A DNA stretch of 64,000 bases from VXNE01 sp965217825. Its GTDB lineage: Bacteria > Pseudomonadota > Gammaproteobacteria > Pseudomonadales > Azotimanducaceae. The number at the start of each line of letters is the position of its first letter. Position 1 is the first letter of the stretch. The notes under the pieces are model-generated. The model saw nothing but the letters and a program-made list of their open reading frames with translations, had not been told where the DNA came from and did no database searches. A program made the translations under genes and the position numbers. The stretch is from assembly GCA_965217825.1 (NCBI GenBank), contig OZ244571.1:806001-870000 (forward strand). Direction: 5' to 3'. Shown here one piece after another: positions 8,556 to 16,905 of this stretch.

Positions 8556-8645
8556 AAAAAAGCTTCAGCCGGGGAGCGCGAGGGGGCACCCCTCGCAAGG
8601 GGGCCCTCAGCCCGGGAGCGCGAGGGAGACTCGCAAGAAAGTTGC
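8556..8645 (+). repeat. Dispersed GC-rich palindromic repeat, family A, copy 1 (two tandem units)
   Basis: Two units of about 40 bases follow each other, each with the core TCAGCC(G/C)GGGAGCGCGAGGG and a CTCGCAAG tail. The same core appears inside sfsA (10548-10630) and, reversed, at 52826-52975. The copy fills most of the gap between gluQ and the regulator gene. GC-rich arms that can fold (CGCGAGGGG with CCCCTCGC) suggest an RNA hairpin. Confidence 0.75.
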
Positions 8646-8655
8646 CGGTAATCGA

Positions 8656-9528
8656 TCAGATACTTTGCCAAGTCTCCAATGTTGCGCCACATGGCACCGC
8701 CGAAAGCCGCCAGTGCGCGACCGCCCAATCAAGGAGGGTACTCACGGTTCCAAGCATCGGCGGATCCTGACCGAGGAGCTCCAGAACGGATCGCAGGTTC
8801 TGCGCCGGAAAGCGATTGTCTACCGCTGTGGCGAGTGTGTGCTTTGACAACTTGGCGCCGCTGCGTTCGGCGATCACGGGAACGTGGGTGTAGCGCGGTG
8901 CCTGGAGTCCCAGACGTTCAATCAGGAACAGTTGGCGGGGCGTATTGTCGATCAGGTCCGCGCCACGGACGACATCGGTGACGCACATGGCGTCGTCGTC
9001 GACCACAACGGCCAACTGGTATCCGACAATCCGGTCACGACGGACGATGACGAAATCGCCGACATCTTCGGATAGGCGCTGCGCGAAATGCCCGCCCAGA
9101 CCGTCTTCAAATGCGTACTCCGTTGGCGGGACACGAACCCTTATCGCCGCGTTCGCGCACATTCGCGCCGGGCGATGCCGACACGTTCCCGGGTAAACGA
9201 CGTGGCCCCGCAGGTCTTTTCGGGTACAGGTGCAATCGAAACACAGGGCTTGGCGAATAAGCGTTTCGATTGCCGCTTCATAGCGGTCGGTGACGGTGCT
9301 CTGGTAGTTGATCGCGCCATCCCAGCATAGGCCGTGACGCTCCAGCGTCCGGAGAATTTCATCGACTGCACCCGGCGCGATGCGTGGAGCGTCGAGGTCA
9401 TCGATGCGCAGTTTCCATTCACCTGCGTTAGCCCGTGCTTCCATGTAGCTGGCGACGGCAGTCAGCAGCGAGCCGAAGTGAAGCGGTCCGGAAGGCGTCG
9501 GAGCAAAACGCCCCACATAGTGCCCCAC
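8656..9528 (-). CDS. gluQ: Glutamyl-Q tRNA(Asp) synthetase
   Basis: Attaches glutamate to the queuosine base of tRNA-Asp. The start is set at the GTG 9528, which gives the family-typical N-terminus just before VGRFAPTPSGPLHFGSLLT (HIGH-like motif as HFGS) and has GAAGG about ten bases upstream; a longer frame upstream has no family match. The 290-residue product has LRIDDLDAPR, a zinc-binding cluster CFDCTCTRKDLRG plus YPGTCRHRP, the VVVDDDAMCVTDVVRGADL segment, and a KMSKS-like SGAKLSKH. It lacks the anticodon-binding half of GluRS, as expected. It follows dksA, the conserved gammaproteobacterial order. Confidence 0.94.
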   Translation of the reverse strand: MGHYVGRFAPTPSGPLHFGSLLTAVASYMEARANAGEWKLRIDDLDAPRIAPGAVDEILRTLERHGLCWDGAINYQSTVTDRYEAAIETLIRQALCFDCTCTRKDLRGHVVYPGTCRHRPARMCANAAIRVRVPPTEYAFEDGLGGHFAQRLSEDVGDFVIVRRDRIVGYQLAVVVDDDAMCVTDVVRGADLIDNTPRQLFLIERLGLQAPRYTHVPVIAERSGAKLSKHTLATAVDNRFPAQNLRSVLELLGQDPPMLGTVSTLLDWAVAHWRLSAVPCGATLETWQSI

Positions 9529-9599
9529 GGCTAGAGCCTTCGGCGCGACCGTCACTCTCCGAGGGTCCCGCCGTGAAGGTTGGCCGCCGTCGCCGCGGA

Positions 9600-10097
9600 T
9601 CAGGAGTGAAGTTGGCGTTCGCGCAGTTCCGACAGCGCCTTGCAGTCCACGCACTGTGAGGCAGTGGGTCGAGCCTCCAGGCGGCGCAGGCCGATCTCGA
9701 CGCCGCAGGTATCGCAATACCCGTAGTCTTCCGTATTGATGCGTTCCAGCGTCTCGGTGATCTTCTTGATGAGTTTGCGCTCGCGGTCGCGTGTCTTGAG
9801 TTCGATGCTGAACTCCTCCTCCTGCGTTGCGCGATCCGCGGGATCGGGAAAATTGGCGGCTTCATCCTGCATGTGGTTGACGGTTCGATCAACCTCCTCC
9901 ATGAGTTGGCGTTGCCAATCGAGCAGCATGTTGCGGAAATGATCCAGTTGCGATGGACCCATGTAAGGTTCGTCTTCGGCCGGGTCGTAGGGTGTGAAGT
10001 TCCTGAACGGCGGATCAACCGACGCGAATTCGGCGGCTTGAAGGCGAGCCGTTGCTGCTCTTGTTCCTGACGTGGTTTCCGTGTTTTTTGCGGGCAT
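9600..10097 (-). CDS. dksA: RNA polymerase-binding transcription factor DksA
   Basis: Binds the RNA polymerase secondary channel and, with ppGpp, represses rRNA promoters and activates amino-acid genes. Start ATG 10097 (MPAKNTET) is preceded by a GGGGGA stretch; an in-frame ATG six codons upstream is less likely. The 165-residue product has the coiled-coil hairpin with tip motif DPADRATQEEE (the DxxDxA tip), then the zinc finger with Cys pairs in YCDTCG and CVDCK about 17 residues apart. The N-terminal extension is somewhat longer than in E. coli (151 residues). It is divergent from sfsA. The rRNA promoter at 21236 has a GC-rich discriminator, a typical DksA target. Confidence 0.97.
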   Translation of the reverse strand: MPAKNTETTSGTRAATARLQAAEFASVDPPFRNFTPYDPAEDEPYMGPSQLDHFRNMLLDWQRQLMEEVDRTVNHMQDEAANFPDPADRATQEEEFSIELKTRDRERKLIKKITETLERINTEDYGYCDTCGVEIGLRRLEARPTASQCVDCKALSELRERQLHS

Positions 10098-10213
10098 GGT
10101 CCCCCGAGGTCTCAAACATGCTGATTCGCGAAGGCGCGAAAGCTATCAAATCCAACACCTGTTGGACAATACTGCGTTCAAATCCATTGAGCGAAAAAGA
10201 TGGCGCGGGTTGG

Positions 10214-10990
10214 ATGAAATTCGAGCCTCCCTTGTTGCCGGGCGTCTTGATACGTCGCTACAAGCGCTTCCTGGCGGATGTGGAAGTCGCTGGACGGGGT
10301 GTGGTCACCATGCACTGCGCGAACACCGGCGCCATGCTCGGATGCGATACGCCGGGTAGTCGCGTCTGGTTCTCCACGTCGCCACGGCCCCAGCGCAAGT
10401 ACGCGCACACATTGGAGATCGTAGAGAATGCGGGGAACCGCATCTGCGTCAATACCGCACGGGCCAATGCCATCGTCGCCGAGGCGCTTATCGCCCGGCG
10501 AATCCCCGAGCTCGTGGCCGAACGCATCCGCCGCGAAGTCCGGGTTCCGGAGCCTTCAGCCGGGGAGCGCGAGGGGTTACTCCAACCGTCCCCGGTCGCT
10601 GGCGCTCCCCGGAGACGTTTGATCCATGGACGGTTTGACTTCGGTCTGTACGGCGCTGACACCGACCAGGAACCAGGGACGTATGTGGAGGTCAAGAGCG
10701 TCACCCTCGCGCGGGGCTGCCTGGGAGCTTTTCCGGACGCTGTGAGCGAGCGAGCGAGAAGGCATGTCGAGGCCCTTGCGCGCTGTGTCGCGATGGGCTA
10801 TCGCGGAGTCTTGCTGTACTGCGTTCCCCATACGGGTATCCGCTCTGTGACCCCGGCCGACGACATCGATCCGCAATACGGTAGCGCGTTGCGCCGCGCG
10901 GCCGACGCCGGCGTGGAAGTGATCGCTTATGGATGCACCGTATCCCCGAGGGAGATCGCGCTTGGTGGGTCGCTCGGCGTAGTGCTTTGA
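10214..10990 (+). CDS. sfsA: SfsA (sugar fermentation stimulation protein homologue) with an internal repeat-derived insert
   Basis: The start at ATG 10214 gives MKFEPPLLPGVLIRRYKRFL, matching the family N-terminus. The 258-residue protein carries MHCANTGAMLGC, WFSTSP, RKYAHTLEIV, ICVNTARANAIV, the nuclease-like FDFGL...TYVEVKSVTLA motif, FPDAVSERARRHVEAL and IDPQYGSALRRAADAGVEVIAY. SfsA is described as a sugar-metabolism regulator with nuclease-like and DNA-binding domains; its role is not settled. Compared with E. coli SfsA (234 residues), about 24 extra residues lie between positions 112 and 138 (around EPSAGEREGLLQPSPVAG). These are encoded by a family A palindromic repeat that keeps the frame open. 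The gene is divergent from dksA. Confidence 0.93.
   Translation: MKFEPPLLPGVLIRRYKRFLADVEVAGRGVVTMHCANTGAMLGCDTPGSRVWFSTSPRPQRKYAHTLEIVENAGNRICVNTARANAIVAEALIARRIPELVAERIRREVRVPEPSAGEREGLLQPSPVAGAPRRRLIHGRFDFGLYGADTDQEPGTYVEVKSVTLARGCLGAFPDAVSERARRHVEALARCVAMGYRGVLLYCVPHTGIRSVTPADDIDPQYGSALRRAADAGVEVIAYGCTVSPREIALGGSLGVVL
10548..10630 (+). repeat. Family A palindromic repeat inside sfsA, copy 2
   Basis: GAGCCTTCAGCCGGGGAGCG matches the family A core. The inverted arms CCGGGGAGCGC (10560-10570) and GCGCTCCCCGG (10602-10612) form a perfect 11-base stem. The second half, from CAACCG through GCGCTCCCCGG to the GTTTG and CCATG block, aligns with 52931-52975. The copy lies wholly within the sfsA reading frame without breaking it. 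Confidence 0.75.
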
Positions 10991-11008
10991 CGCGATGCGA
11001 CTCGCGGC

Positions 11009-12001
11009 TCACCCCTGGAATTCGTTGCGAAGCGCCTTGTAGGCGGCGGCATTCGCCAGACGCGCCCCGTAGCGGGTCACCAGTTGCGCCGCGGCGTAGT
11101 TGGCGAACCTCGCCGCCGCGTCGGTGGAACCGCCACGGGTGAGGACATACAGGCAGGCTCCGGCGTATATGTCGCCCGCGCCGGTCGTATCGTTCGCGGT
11201 CACCTGGAATCCCGAGACCCGGCGGCGACCTGCGCTCGTTGCGACGAGGCATCCGGCACTGCCCAGCGTAACGTTTACGCACGGCGCTATGTCGCGCAGT
11301 TCGTTCACGGCGATGTCGATTCGGTCTGTGCGGGTCCAGGCCAGTGCTTCCTCCTCGTTGCAGAAGAGTTGATAGACGCCATTGCCGAGCATGGTGGTCA
11401 GGCCGTCGCGAAAGAACTCGACCATGGTGGGATCGGACAAGGTCATACTGGTACGAACGCCTTCATCCTCGGCCACCTCCCGCGCGCGCACCGCGGCCGC
11501 GCGACCGGACGTGGAAGACGACAGATAGCCTTCGATGTAAAGGTAGCTGGCTCGGGCGAGCGCCTCTGGATTGATGTCACCCGGGTCGAGGGCGTCGGAA
11601 ACGCCGAGACAGGTGTTCATGGAGCGCTCCGCATCGGCGGTGACAAGTACCAGGCAGCGACCGGTTTTCCCCCGAGCATGTGGGTCGTGTCGGTTGGTAT
11701 CCACCCCCGCGGCGCCTATCTCTTCGAGGAAATACGCTCCGGCTTCGTCGCCGGCGACTCGGCACGAATAGTAGCTCGTACCGCCGAATCCGCAGACGGC
11801 GTAAGCGGTGTTGGCTGCGGATCCGCCACACATGCGTGTCGCTTCGCGCGCATCCAGGGACTTCAGGAGCGTATCCATTCGCGCCTCATCGATCAGCGTC
11901 ATGTGACCCTTGGCGATACCGTGGTCGTGCAGGTATGCGTCGTCGACGGAATGCTCCATGTCGACTAGCGCGTTGCCGACACCGTAGACGTCGTAGGGCA
12001 T
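11009..12001 (-). CDS. PfkB-family carbohydrate/nucleoside kinase (adenosine kinase-like)
   Basis: A 330-residue ribokinase-fold kinase. The start ATG at 12001 (MPYDVYGVGNALVDME) overlaps the hemL stop as TGATG, implying coupled translation; a longer upstream frame is only hemL read out of frame. It has the N-terminal PfkB signature region MCGGSAANTAYAVCGFGG near residue 60, YLYIEGYL, NEEEALAWT, and the C-terminal catalytic loop NDTTGAGDIYAGACLY with the base Asp. Such kinases phosphorylate adenosine, ribose or related sugars; the exact substrate cannot be assigned. It is the last gene of the ClC-hemJ-hemL-kinase run. Confidence 0.9.
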   Translation of the reverse strand: MPYDVYGVGNALVDMEHSVDDAYLHDHGIAKGHMTLIDEARMDTLLKSLDAREATRMCGGSAANTAYAVCGFGGTSYYSCRVAGDEAGAYFLEEIGAAGVDTNRHDPHARGKTGRCLVLVTADAERSMNTCLGVSDALDPGDINPEALARASYLYIEGYLSSSTSGRAAAVRAREVAEDEGVRTSMTLSDPTMVEFFRDGLTTMLGNGVYQLFCNEEEALAWTRTDRIDIAVNELRDIAPCVNVTLGSAGCLVATSAGRRRVSGFQVTANDTTGAGDIYAGACLYVLTRGGSTDAAARFANYAAAQLVTRYGARLANAAAYKALRNEFQG

Positions 12002-13287
12002 CAGTTCAGTTGTGCGAAAGCGTGATCGGCCGCTGCGAGCGTGGCGTCTATTTCGGCGTCGGTGTGCGCGCCGGAAACGAAAGCAGATTCGAATGCGGAT
12101 GGAGCGAAGTAGACGCCAGCGTCGAGCATGGCGTGAAAGAAGCGGTTGTAACGGGCGACATCGCAGTGCGCGACATCCTCGAAGGATGCGACCTGGGCCG
12201 CAGATGTGAAGAACATGCTGAACATGCCGCAAACGCTGTTGATGCGCACGGCCAGATTGTGCCGGTCGGCAAGCGCTTCGAGACCTTCCGTAAGGGCCTT
12301 CGTTCGTGAGCGTAGCCGAGCGTAAAACGCGTCGTCGAGCGTATTCAGCAAGGTGAGACCCGCAGTTGTCGCCAGGGGATTCCCGGACAACGTGCCAGCC
12401 TGATACACCGGGCCTACCGGCGCGATATGGTTCATCACTTCCGCGCGTCCGCCGAATGCGCCAACCGGCAAGCCGCCGCCGATCACCTTCCCGAGGGTAA
12501 TCAAGTCGGCCGAGACGCCGTACAGTGCCTGGGCTCCACCCCGGGCGATGCGAAATCCTGTCATCACCTCGTCGAAGATGAGCAACGCGCCGGTATCGGC
12601 GGTGATCTGCCGCACTGCTTCGAGGAATCCGGGCAACGGCGGGATACAGCCCATGTTCCCCGCCACGGGTTCCATGATCACGGCGGCGACCTGATCCCCA
12701 TACTGTCCGAATGCGGCGCGCACGGCCTCGGCGTCGTTGAATGGCAGCGTCAGCGTGTGGCGCGCGACGGACTCGGGCACGCCGGGTGAGTTCGGCAGGC
12801 CAAGCGTCAATACGCCGCTACCGGCTTTCGCCAGCAATGCGTCCGAGTGACCGTGGTAACACCCGTCGAACTTGATGACGATGTCCCGCGACGTGAAACC
12901 TCGCGCGAGTCGAATTGCCGACATCGTCGCTTCCGTACCGGAGTTGACCAGCCGCACCTTGTCGATTCCGGGGACCGTGTCGACGATCTTTTCGGCCATC
13001 TCCGTTTCGCGTTTCGTCGGCGCGCCGAAGCCGAGGCTTTCCGCTGCCTGGTTCCTTATCGCGCGCACTACGGGTTCGAAGCCGTGGCCCTGAATCATCG
13101 GTCCCCAGGATGCGACGTAGTCGATGTAGCGGTTGCCGTCGACATCGACTAGGTATGGTCCAGTCGCCGACGCAAAGAAGACCGGGGAACCGCCGACGCC
13201 CTTGAAGGCGCGCACGGGAGAATTGACACCGCCGGGAATTACCTCTTGGGCGCGTTGGAAAAGTCGATTGGATTCGCTTCGATTCAC
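12001..13287 (-). CDS. hemL: Glutamate-1-semialdehyde 2,1-aminomutase
   Basis: Converts glutamate-1-semialdehyde to 5-aminolevulinate in C5-pathway tetrapyrrole synthesis. The 428-residue PLP enzyme has the family-standard length, with GGVNSPVRAFKGVGG near residue 19, the phosphate-binding VNSGTEATMSAIRLARG, YHGHSDALLAKAGSG, the cofactor Asp in LLIFDEVMTGFR and the Schiff-base Lys K267 in LITLGKVIGGGLPVGAFGG. It lies 40 bases after hemJ, so two haem-pathway steps are adjacent. Its stop overlaps the kinase start by one base. Confidence 0.97.
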   Translation of the reverse strand: MNRSESNRLFQRAQEVIPGGVNSPVRAFKGVGGSPVFFASATGPYLVDVDGNRYIDYVASWGPMIQGHGFEPVVRAIRNQAAESLGFGAPTKRETEMAEKIVDTVPGIDKVRLVNSGTEATMSAIRLARGFTSRDIVIKFDGCYHGHSDALLAKAGSGVLTLGLPNSPGVPESVARHTLTLPFNDAEAVRAAFGQYGDQVAAVIMEPVAGNMGCIPPLPGFLEAVRQITADTGALLIFDEVMTGFRIARGGAQALYGVSADLITLGKVIGGGLPVGAFGGRAEVMNHIAPVGPVYQAGTLSGNPLATTAGLTLLNTLDDAFYARLRSRTKALTEGLEALADRHNLAVRINSVCGMFSMFFTSAAQVASFEDVAHCDVARYNRFFHAMLDAGVYFAPSAFESAFVSGAHTDAEIDATLAAADHAFAQLN

Positions 13288-13327
13288 TTGAGGGAGAGCC
13301 TCTCGTTCAATAGGAGTTCGACAATTG

Positions 13328-13750
13328 TCAGAATGGTTTGACTATTACCAGGATCGCGATAAGGAATAGCAGCACGGTAGGTACTTCATTGAACCACCGA
13401 AAGAACGTATCGCTGCTGGTGTTTTCATCGTTGGCGAACCGACGCACGAGCCTACCGCAATAGCCGTGGTAGGCATAAAGCGCCAACACACCTGCGATCT
13501 TGACCCACAGCCATGCCGCGTCGGCGTAGGCGTCCCAATAGAGAATCAGGAGCCAGACGCCGAATACCGCGGTGAGCGCGGCGGATGGTGTCATGATTCC
13601 TCGATAGAGGCGGCGTTCCATGAGTTTGAATCGTTCGATCCCGGGTCTGTCGGTGGCCGTCGCGTGATAGACGAACAGCCGGGGCAAATAGAACAGGGCT
13701 GCGAACCAGGTAACGACGAAGATGACGTGAAATGCCTTGATCCAGAGCAT
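13328..13750 (-). CDS. hemJ: HemJ-type protoporphyrinogen IX oxidase (UPF0093 family)
   Basis: A 140-residue inner-membrane protein with four predicted membrane spans. The N-terminus MLWIKAFHVIFVVTWFAALF with FYLPRLFVYHA is the HemJ signature; the His in AFHVIF and the Lys in LWVKIAGVLALYAYHGYCG correspond to conserved functional residues of the family. HemJ oxidises protoporphyrinogen IX to protoporphyrin IX, so its place next to hemL is sensible. The start overlaps the stop of the ClC gene as TGATG. Length and hydrophobicity fit the family exactly. Confidence 0.93.
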   Translation of the reverse strand: MLWIKAFHVIFVVTWFAALFYLPRLFVYHATATDRPGIERFKLMERRLYRGIMTPSAALTAVFGVWLLILYWDAYADAAWLWVKIAGVLALYAYHGYCGRLVRRFANDENTSSDTFFRWFNEVPTVLLFLIAILVIVKPF

Positions 13751-15513
13751 CAGCCGTGTCCTTGGCGGGTTGCCGTTCGGGTATGGGCGCTGACCGCCGC
13801 GCGCGTGAGGACGCCACGGATCATCGCGGTTCCCGATGCCGTGTGCCGAACATAGAGTGCCCCGACGCCAGAGCGGGTGAACACTTCCTGCGCGTCGCCC
13901 AGCGTAGCATCGATGTCGATACCAAGCGCGTCCGTGGGTTCGGCGGACAGGAGCAGGAGATGTACCTCCTTTTCGCTGGTGGTGCGTAGATGGCGGGCGA
14001 GGTCGTCGGCCTTCAACAGGCAGCGCACGCCATCACCGTCTTCCACCACGACCCATTCCGGATTTCCCGCCAGCGCCTCGGCGGCGGCGCGGACATCCAT
14101 CACATCCGGGAGCCGCACGATGTTGCGTTCCATGATACTGCCGACCGGGGTCCGCAGAAGATCTTCCGAAGGCAGCCGTTCGAGTCCCAGGGCGGCGATC
14201 ATGGTGAGGAATACCGAACGCTGTCGGAATACGCTTCTGGTCGTCCACGTCGCAACGACCACGATCAGCATCGCCGGGAGCACGACGCCCGAGTCCAGCG
14301 TCAGTTCCAGCACGATCACAAGCGCCGCCAGTGGCGCGCGAAGTGTCGCTGCAAACATGGCGGCCATGCCCAACATGACGTAGAACGCGGGGGATGCAGC
14401 GGATTCCGGGGAAATTGCCAAAGACAGATGGGCAAGGATTCCGCCGCATGCGGCGCCGATGACCAACGTGGGGCCAATCACGCCAACGGGTATGCCGAGG
14501 CCGATGCACGCCGCAGACGCGATCGTCTTGGCCACCGCGATGAGGAGCAGTGCGGACAAGGCGAATTGTCCGGCGAACGCCAGGTTGATAGTGTCGTAAC
14601 CGACGCCCATGACCGCAGGCACGACGAATGCGGCGCAAGCCGTGATGGCCCCGGCGATGGTGGCGCGCAACAGGAAAGGATGCCGGTCCAGCCCGGCGAA
14701 GAAGCGTACGGCGAGAATGAAGCCGGCGGCGATTGCGCCTATGGCGAAGCCGCCAAATGCCATGTACACCAGGTCCAGCATCGATGATGACCCCATTTGG
14801 GGAACGACCAGATCAGGTGAGTGCAGAGATACGGTGCGTGAGACGACGGTTGCGGCAGCGACCGCCAGGATGACCGGAATGAGATAGCCAATCGCCCATT
14901 CCATCATCACCACCTCCATCGCAAACACAATTGCTGCAACGGGCGTGTGGAAGGATGCCGCGGTCGCGGCGGCCGCGCCGCACGCGACCAGCAGACGTAT
15001 GCGGTGGTTCGGAAGCTTGAAGGCCTGTCCCAGTATGCTCGATGTCGCGGCGCCAAGATGAATTGCCGGTCCCTCGCGGCCGCCGGACAAGCCTGCGGCG
15101 AGGGCGCCCGCGCCCGCGAAGAACTGCACGAGCGCGTTCTTTGCGGGCAGGCGGCCCTGGTGACTACCGAGACGTTCCAGAACATGCGCGATTCCCGTGC
15201 GGCGGTCGTCGGCGGCCATGCGGGTCAGCAACACACCGATGACCACCGCGCCAGTCAGGGGCAGTAGCGCTTTTGCGACGGCTGGCAGCGATTCGAAGTC
15301 TTCGCTGGGGAGGCCGACGAGTGAAAGACCTGCGAAAGCGATGGTCGCCTTGAACGACACGACCACGAGGCTTGCGGTCACGCCAACGGCGATACCGAGG
15401 ATCGGGAGCTGGAGCATGTTCGCCGGTACTTGGGAAATGGCCCGTGCGATACGTCTTCTCAGACGCTGGAAAAGTAGGGCCCGGCGCGTCGGATCATTTC
15501 GCTGGCTGTTCAC
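13750..15513 (-). CDS. ClC-family chloride channel/transporter with C-terminal CBS region
   Basis: A 587-residue membrane protein. Residues 30-440 contain about ten hydrophobic segments of the ClC fold, with the filter and gate motif GGREGPAIHLGAA (gating Glu in GREGP) and AAIVFAMEVVMM, whose Glu sits where proton-coupled transporters keep one. This hints at H+/Cl- exchange rather than a passive channel, but that is inference. Residues 455-575 form a cytosolic CBS-like module (VGSIMERNIVRLPDVMDV..., VEDGDGVRCLLKADDLARHL). The start at 15513 is about 95 bases from a minus-strand TATAAT at 15608-15613 without a good -35. The stop overlaps hemJ. Confidence 0.92.
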   Translation of the reverse strand: MNSQRNDPTRRALLFQRLRRRIARAISQVPANMLQLPILGIAVGVTASLVVVSFKATIAFAGLSLVGLPSEDFESLPAVAKALLPLTGAVVIGVLLTRMAADDRRTGIAHVLERLGSHQGRLPAKNALVQFFAGAGALAAGLSGGREGPAIHLGAATSSILGQAFKLPNHRIRLLVACGAAAATAASFHTPVAAIVFAMEVVMMEWAIGYLIPVILAVAAATVVSRTVSLHSPDLVVPQMGSSSMLDLVYMAFGGFAIGAIAAGFILAVRFFAGLDRHPFLLRATIAGAITACAAFVVPAVMGVGYDTINLAFAGQFALSALLLIAVAKTIASAACIGLGIPVGVIGPTLVIGAACGGILAHLSLAISPESAASPAFYVMLGMAAMFAATLRAPLAALVIVLELTLDSGVVLPAMLIVVVATWTTRSVFRQRSVFLTMIAALGLERLPSEDLLRTPVGSIMERNIVRLPDVMDVRAAAEALAGNPEWVVVEDGDGVRCLLKADDLARHLRTTSEKEVHLLLLSAEPTDALGIDIDATLGDAQEVFTRSGVGALYVRHTASGTAMIRGVLTRAAVSAHTRTATRQGHG

Positions 15514-15686
15514 GTTCGCGCGGTTCGCTCCTTACTTGGCCCCTCTATGCCCTGCGGCGGCCGCGACGGCGGTGATGAAAGAGGCGTCCCCGATGCCTGT
15601 CTGGAATATTATAGTCGGCAGCGCGCAAGGTACCTGGATCGCATCCGGGGCCATGCGCTTTTGCAGAACCCAAGACGACAATTGCT

Positions 15687-16370
15687 ATGAGACTGTCACG
15701 GAGCATGGTGGTCGTTGCCGACCGCCCCAATAGAAGGGCCGCCTGGACGGCGGCGGCCGTGATCCTGGCCGCCGGCTTCGGATACGGCTGCTTCGTTCTG
15801 GGCAGCTACCGCCATGACAGCGAAAGCGAGCAAATCTCGATCCCAGCCGCCGACTGCGACGAAACGGATGAGATCGCCTGGTTCAAGGAACTGGATCTTG
15901 CTCAGGTGGTGGATGCAGGTGCGAACGAGCAACTGCGTCGCACGATCAAGATTCTCGGCGATCGGATCCAGTCCCTCGAAGAGGAAGCACGCTTCTACCG
16001 GCGACTTGTGGCGCCGATGGACGATGATGCGGGTTTCAACATCGAGCGGCTCGATATCGCGAAGACACGAGACCCCGCCCGATTCGCCTACACGTTGTTT
16101 CTGACCCAGGCCGTGGACCGAGACCGATGGATCGAGGGGAACCTGAAGATCGATATCGTCGGAAAAGAAGCAAGTGCGCAGCGATCATTGTCGCTTGCAC
16201 AGTTGTCGGAAGAGAGCGAGTATCCTATCAAGTTCCGATTTCTCTACTTTGAGGACTTTAGCGGTCAGATGACTCTTCCCAAGGAATTTCTGCCCCAGGA
16301 GGTCAGGGTCACTGCGGAAGTGGACACCGGACACCGCTTCGAGCGGGTATTTGAGTGGTCTGTGGAATAG
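15687..16370 (+). CDS. DUF6776-type membrane-anchored coiled-coil protein
   Basis: A 227-residue protein with a single membrane anchor (about residues 18-38, AAWTAAAVILAAGFGYGCFV). A predicted coiled coil follows (LRRTIKILGDRIQSLEEEARFYRRLV, about residues 84-108), then a C-terminal beta-rich domain of about 110 residues containing LFLTQAVDRDRWIEG and IKFRFLYFEDFSGQ. This arrangement immediately before a bactofilin and erpA is conserved in Pseudomonas-like genomes. The function is unknown; the context suggests a role in envelope or cytoskeletal organisation. ATG 15705 is a possible shorter start. The gene is divergent from the ClC gene. Confidence 0.82.
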   Translation: MRLSRSMVVVADRPNRRAAWTAAAVILAAGFGYGCFVLGSYRHDSESEQISIPAADCDETDEIAWFKELDLAQVVDAGANEQLRRTIKILGDRIQSLEEEARFYRRLVAPMDDDAGFNIERLDIAKTRDPARFAYTLFLTQAVDRDRWIEGNLKIDIVGKEASAQRSLSLAQLSEESEYPIKFRFLYFEDFSGQMTLPKEFLPQEVRVTAEVDTGHRFERVFEWSVE

Positions 16371-16422
16371 AAGGCCGGCAAAGCGGGATGGAATGCGGCA
16401 TAGTTGATAAAGTGGATAGCGA

Positions 16423-16896
16423 ATGAAGTGGTTTAAACCCGGAGGAGGGGAGAGTTTGAGCGAAGAAGGCGGGCTCGTGAAAAGGAACAGGGTCGATAGC
16501 AAGGAAAAGAGCGCAACCCTTATCTCTTCGGACACGTCGGTGCGCGGCGACATTCACTTTTCGGGTCGGCTATACGTCAGTGGCGCGGTCACAGGCAAGA
16601 TAACGACCGATGAAGGGGACTCGGCCACGCTTTTCGTCGACGAGGGCGGTTGTGTCGAGGGCGACATTCATGCGGCGCACGTGGTTATCGCGGGCCGAGT
16701 CGAAGGCGATGTGTTTGCCAGGGAGCGTCTGGAAGTTGCGGCAACCGCCCGGGTCAGGGGCGATGTTTCGTACAAACAGCTTGGCGTAGAGTTGGGCGGA
16801 TCGGTGAATGGCAGAGTCCTGTGCGTCGAAGACGACGAGGAACGTGGCAACGTTCGCGTTTTCGAGTTGCCGGGCGACGGCGATCGAGACGCCTGA
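16423..16896 (+). CDS. Bactofilin family cytoskeletal protein
   Basis: A 157-residue protein with a central beta-helical bactofilin domain (about residues 30-135). The repeated short strands are visible as SVRGDIHFSGRLYVSGAVTG, FVDEGGCVEGDIHAAHVVIAG, VEGDVFARERLEVAATARV and GDVSYKQLGVELGGSVNG. Bactofilins polymerise without nucleotide and scaffold cell-wall enzymes. The acidic tail (EDDEERGNVRVFELPGDGD) may be disordered. It lies between the DUF6776 gene (52 bases upstream) and erpA (9 bases downstream), and near an M23 endopeptidase, the enzyme class bactofilins often position. Confidence 0.93.
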   Translation: MKWFKPGGGESLSEEGGLVKRNRVDSKEKSATLISSDTSVRGDIHFSGRLYVSGAVTGKITTDEGDSATLFVDEGGCVEGDIHAAHVVIAGRVEGDVFARERLEVAATARVRGDVSYKQLGVELGGSVNGRVLCVEDDEERGNVRVFELPGDGDRDA

Positions 16897-16905
16897 GACA
16901 GCTTC

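Noticed and set aside
15608..15613. Perfect minus-strand TATAAT upstream of the ClC gene
   Set aside because: No -35 hexamer at suitable spacing, so not listed as a promoter; mentioned in the ClC entry.
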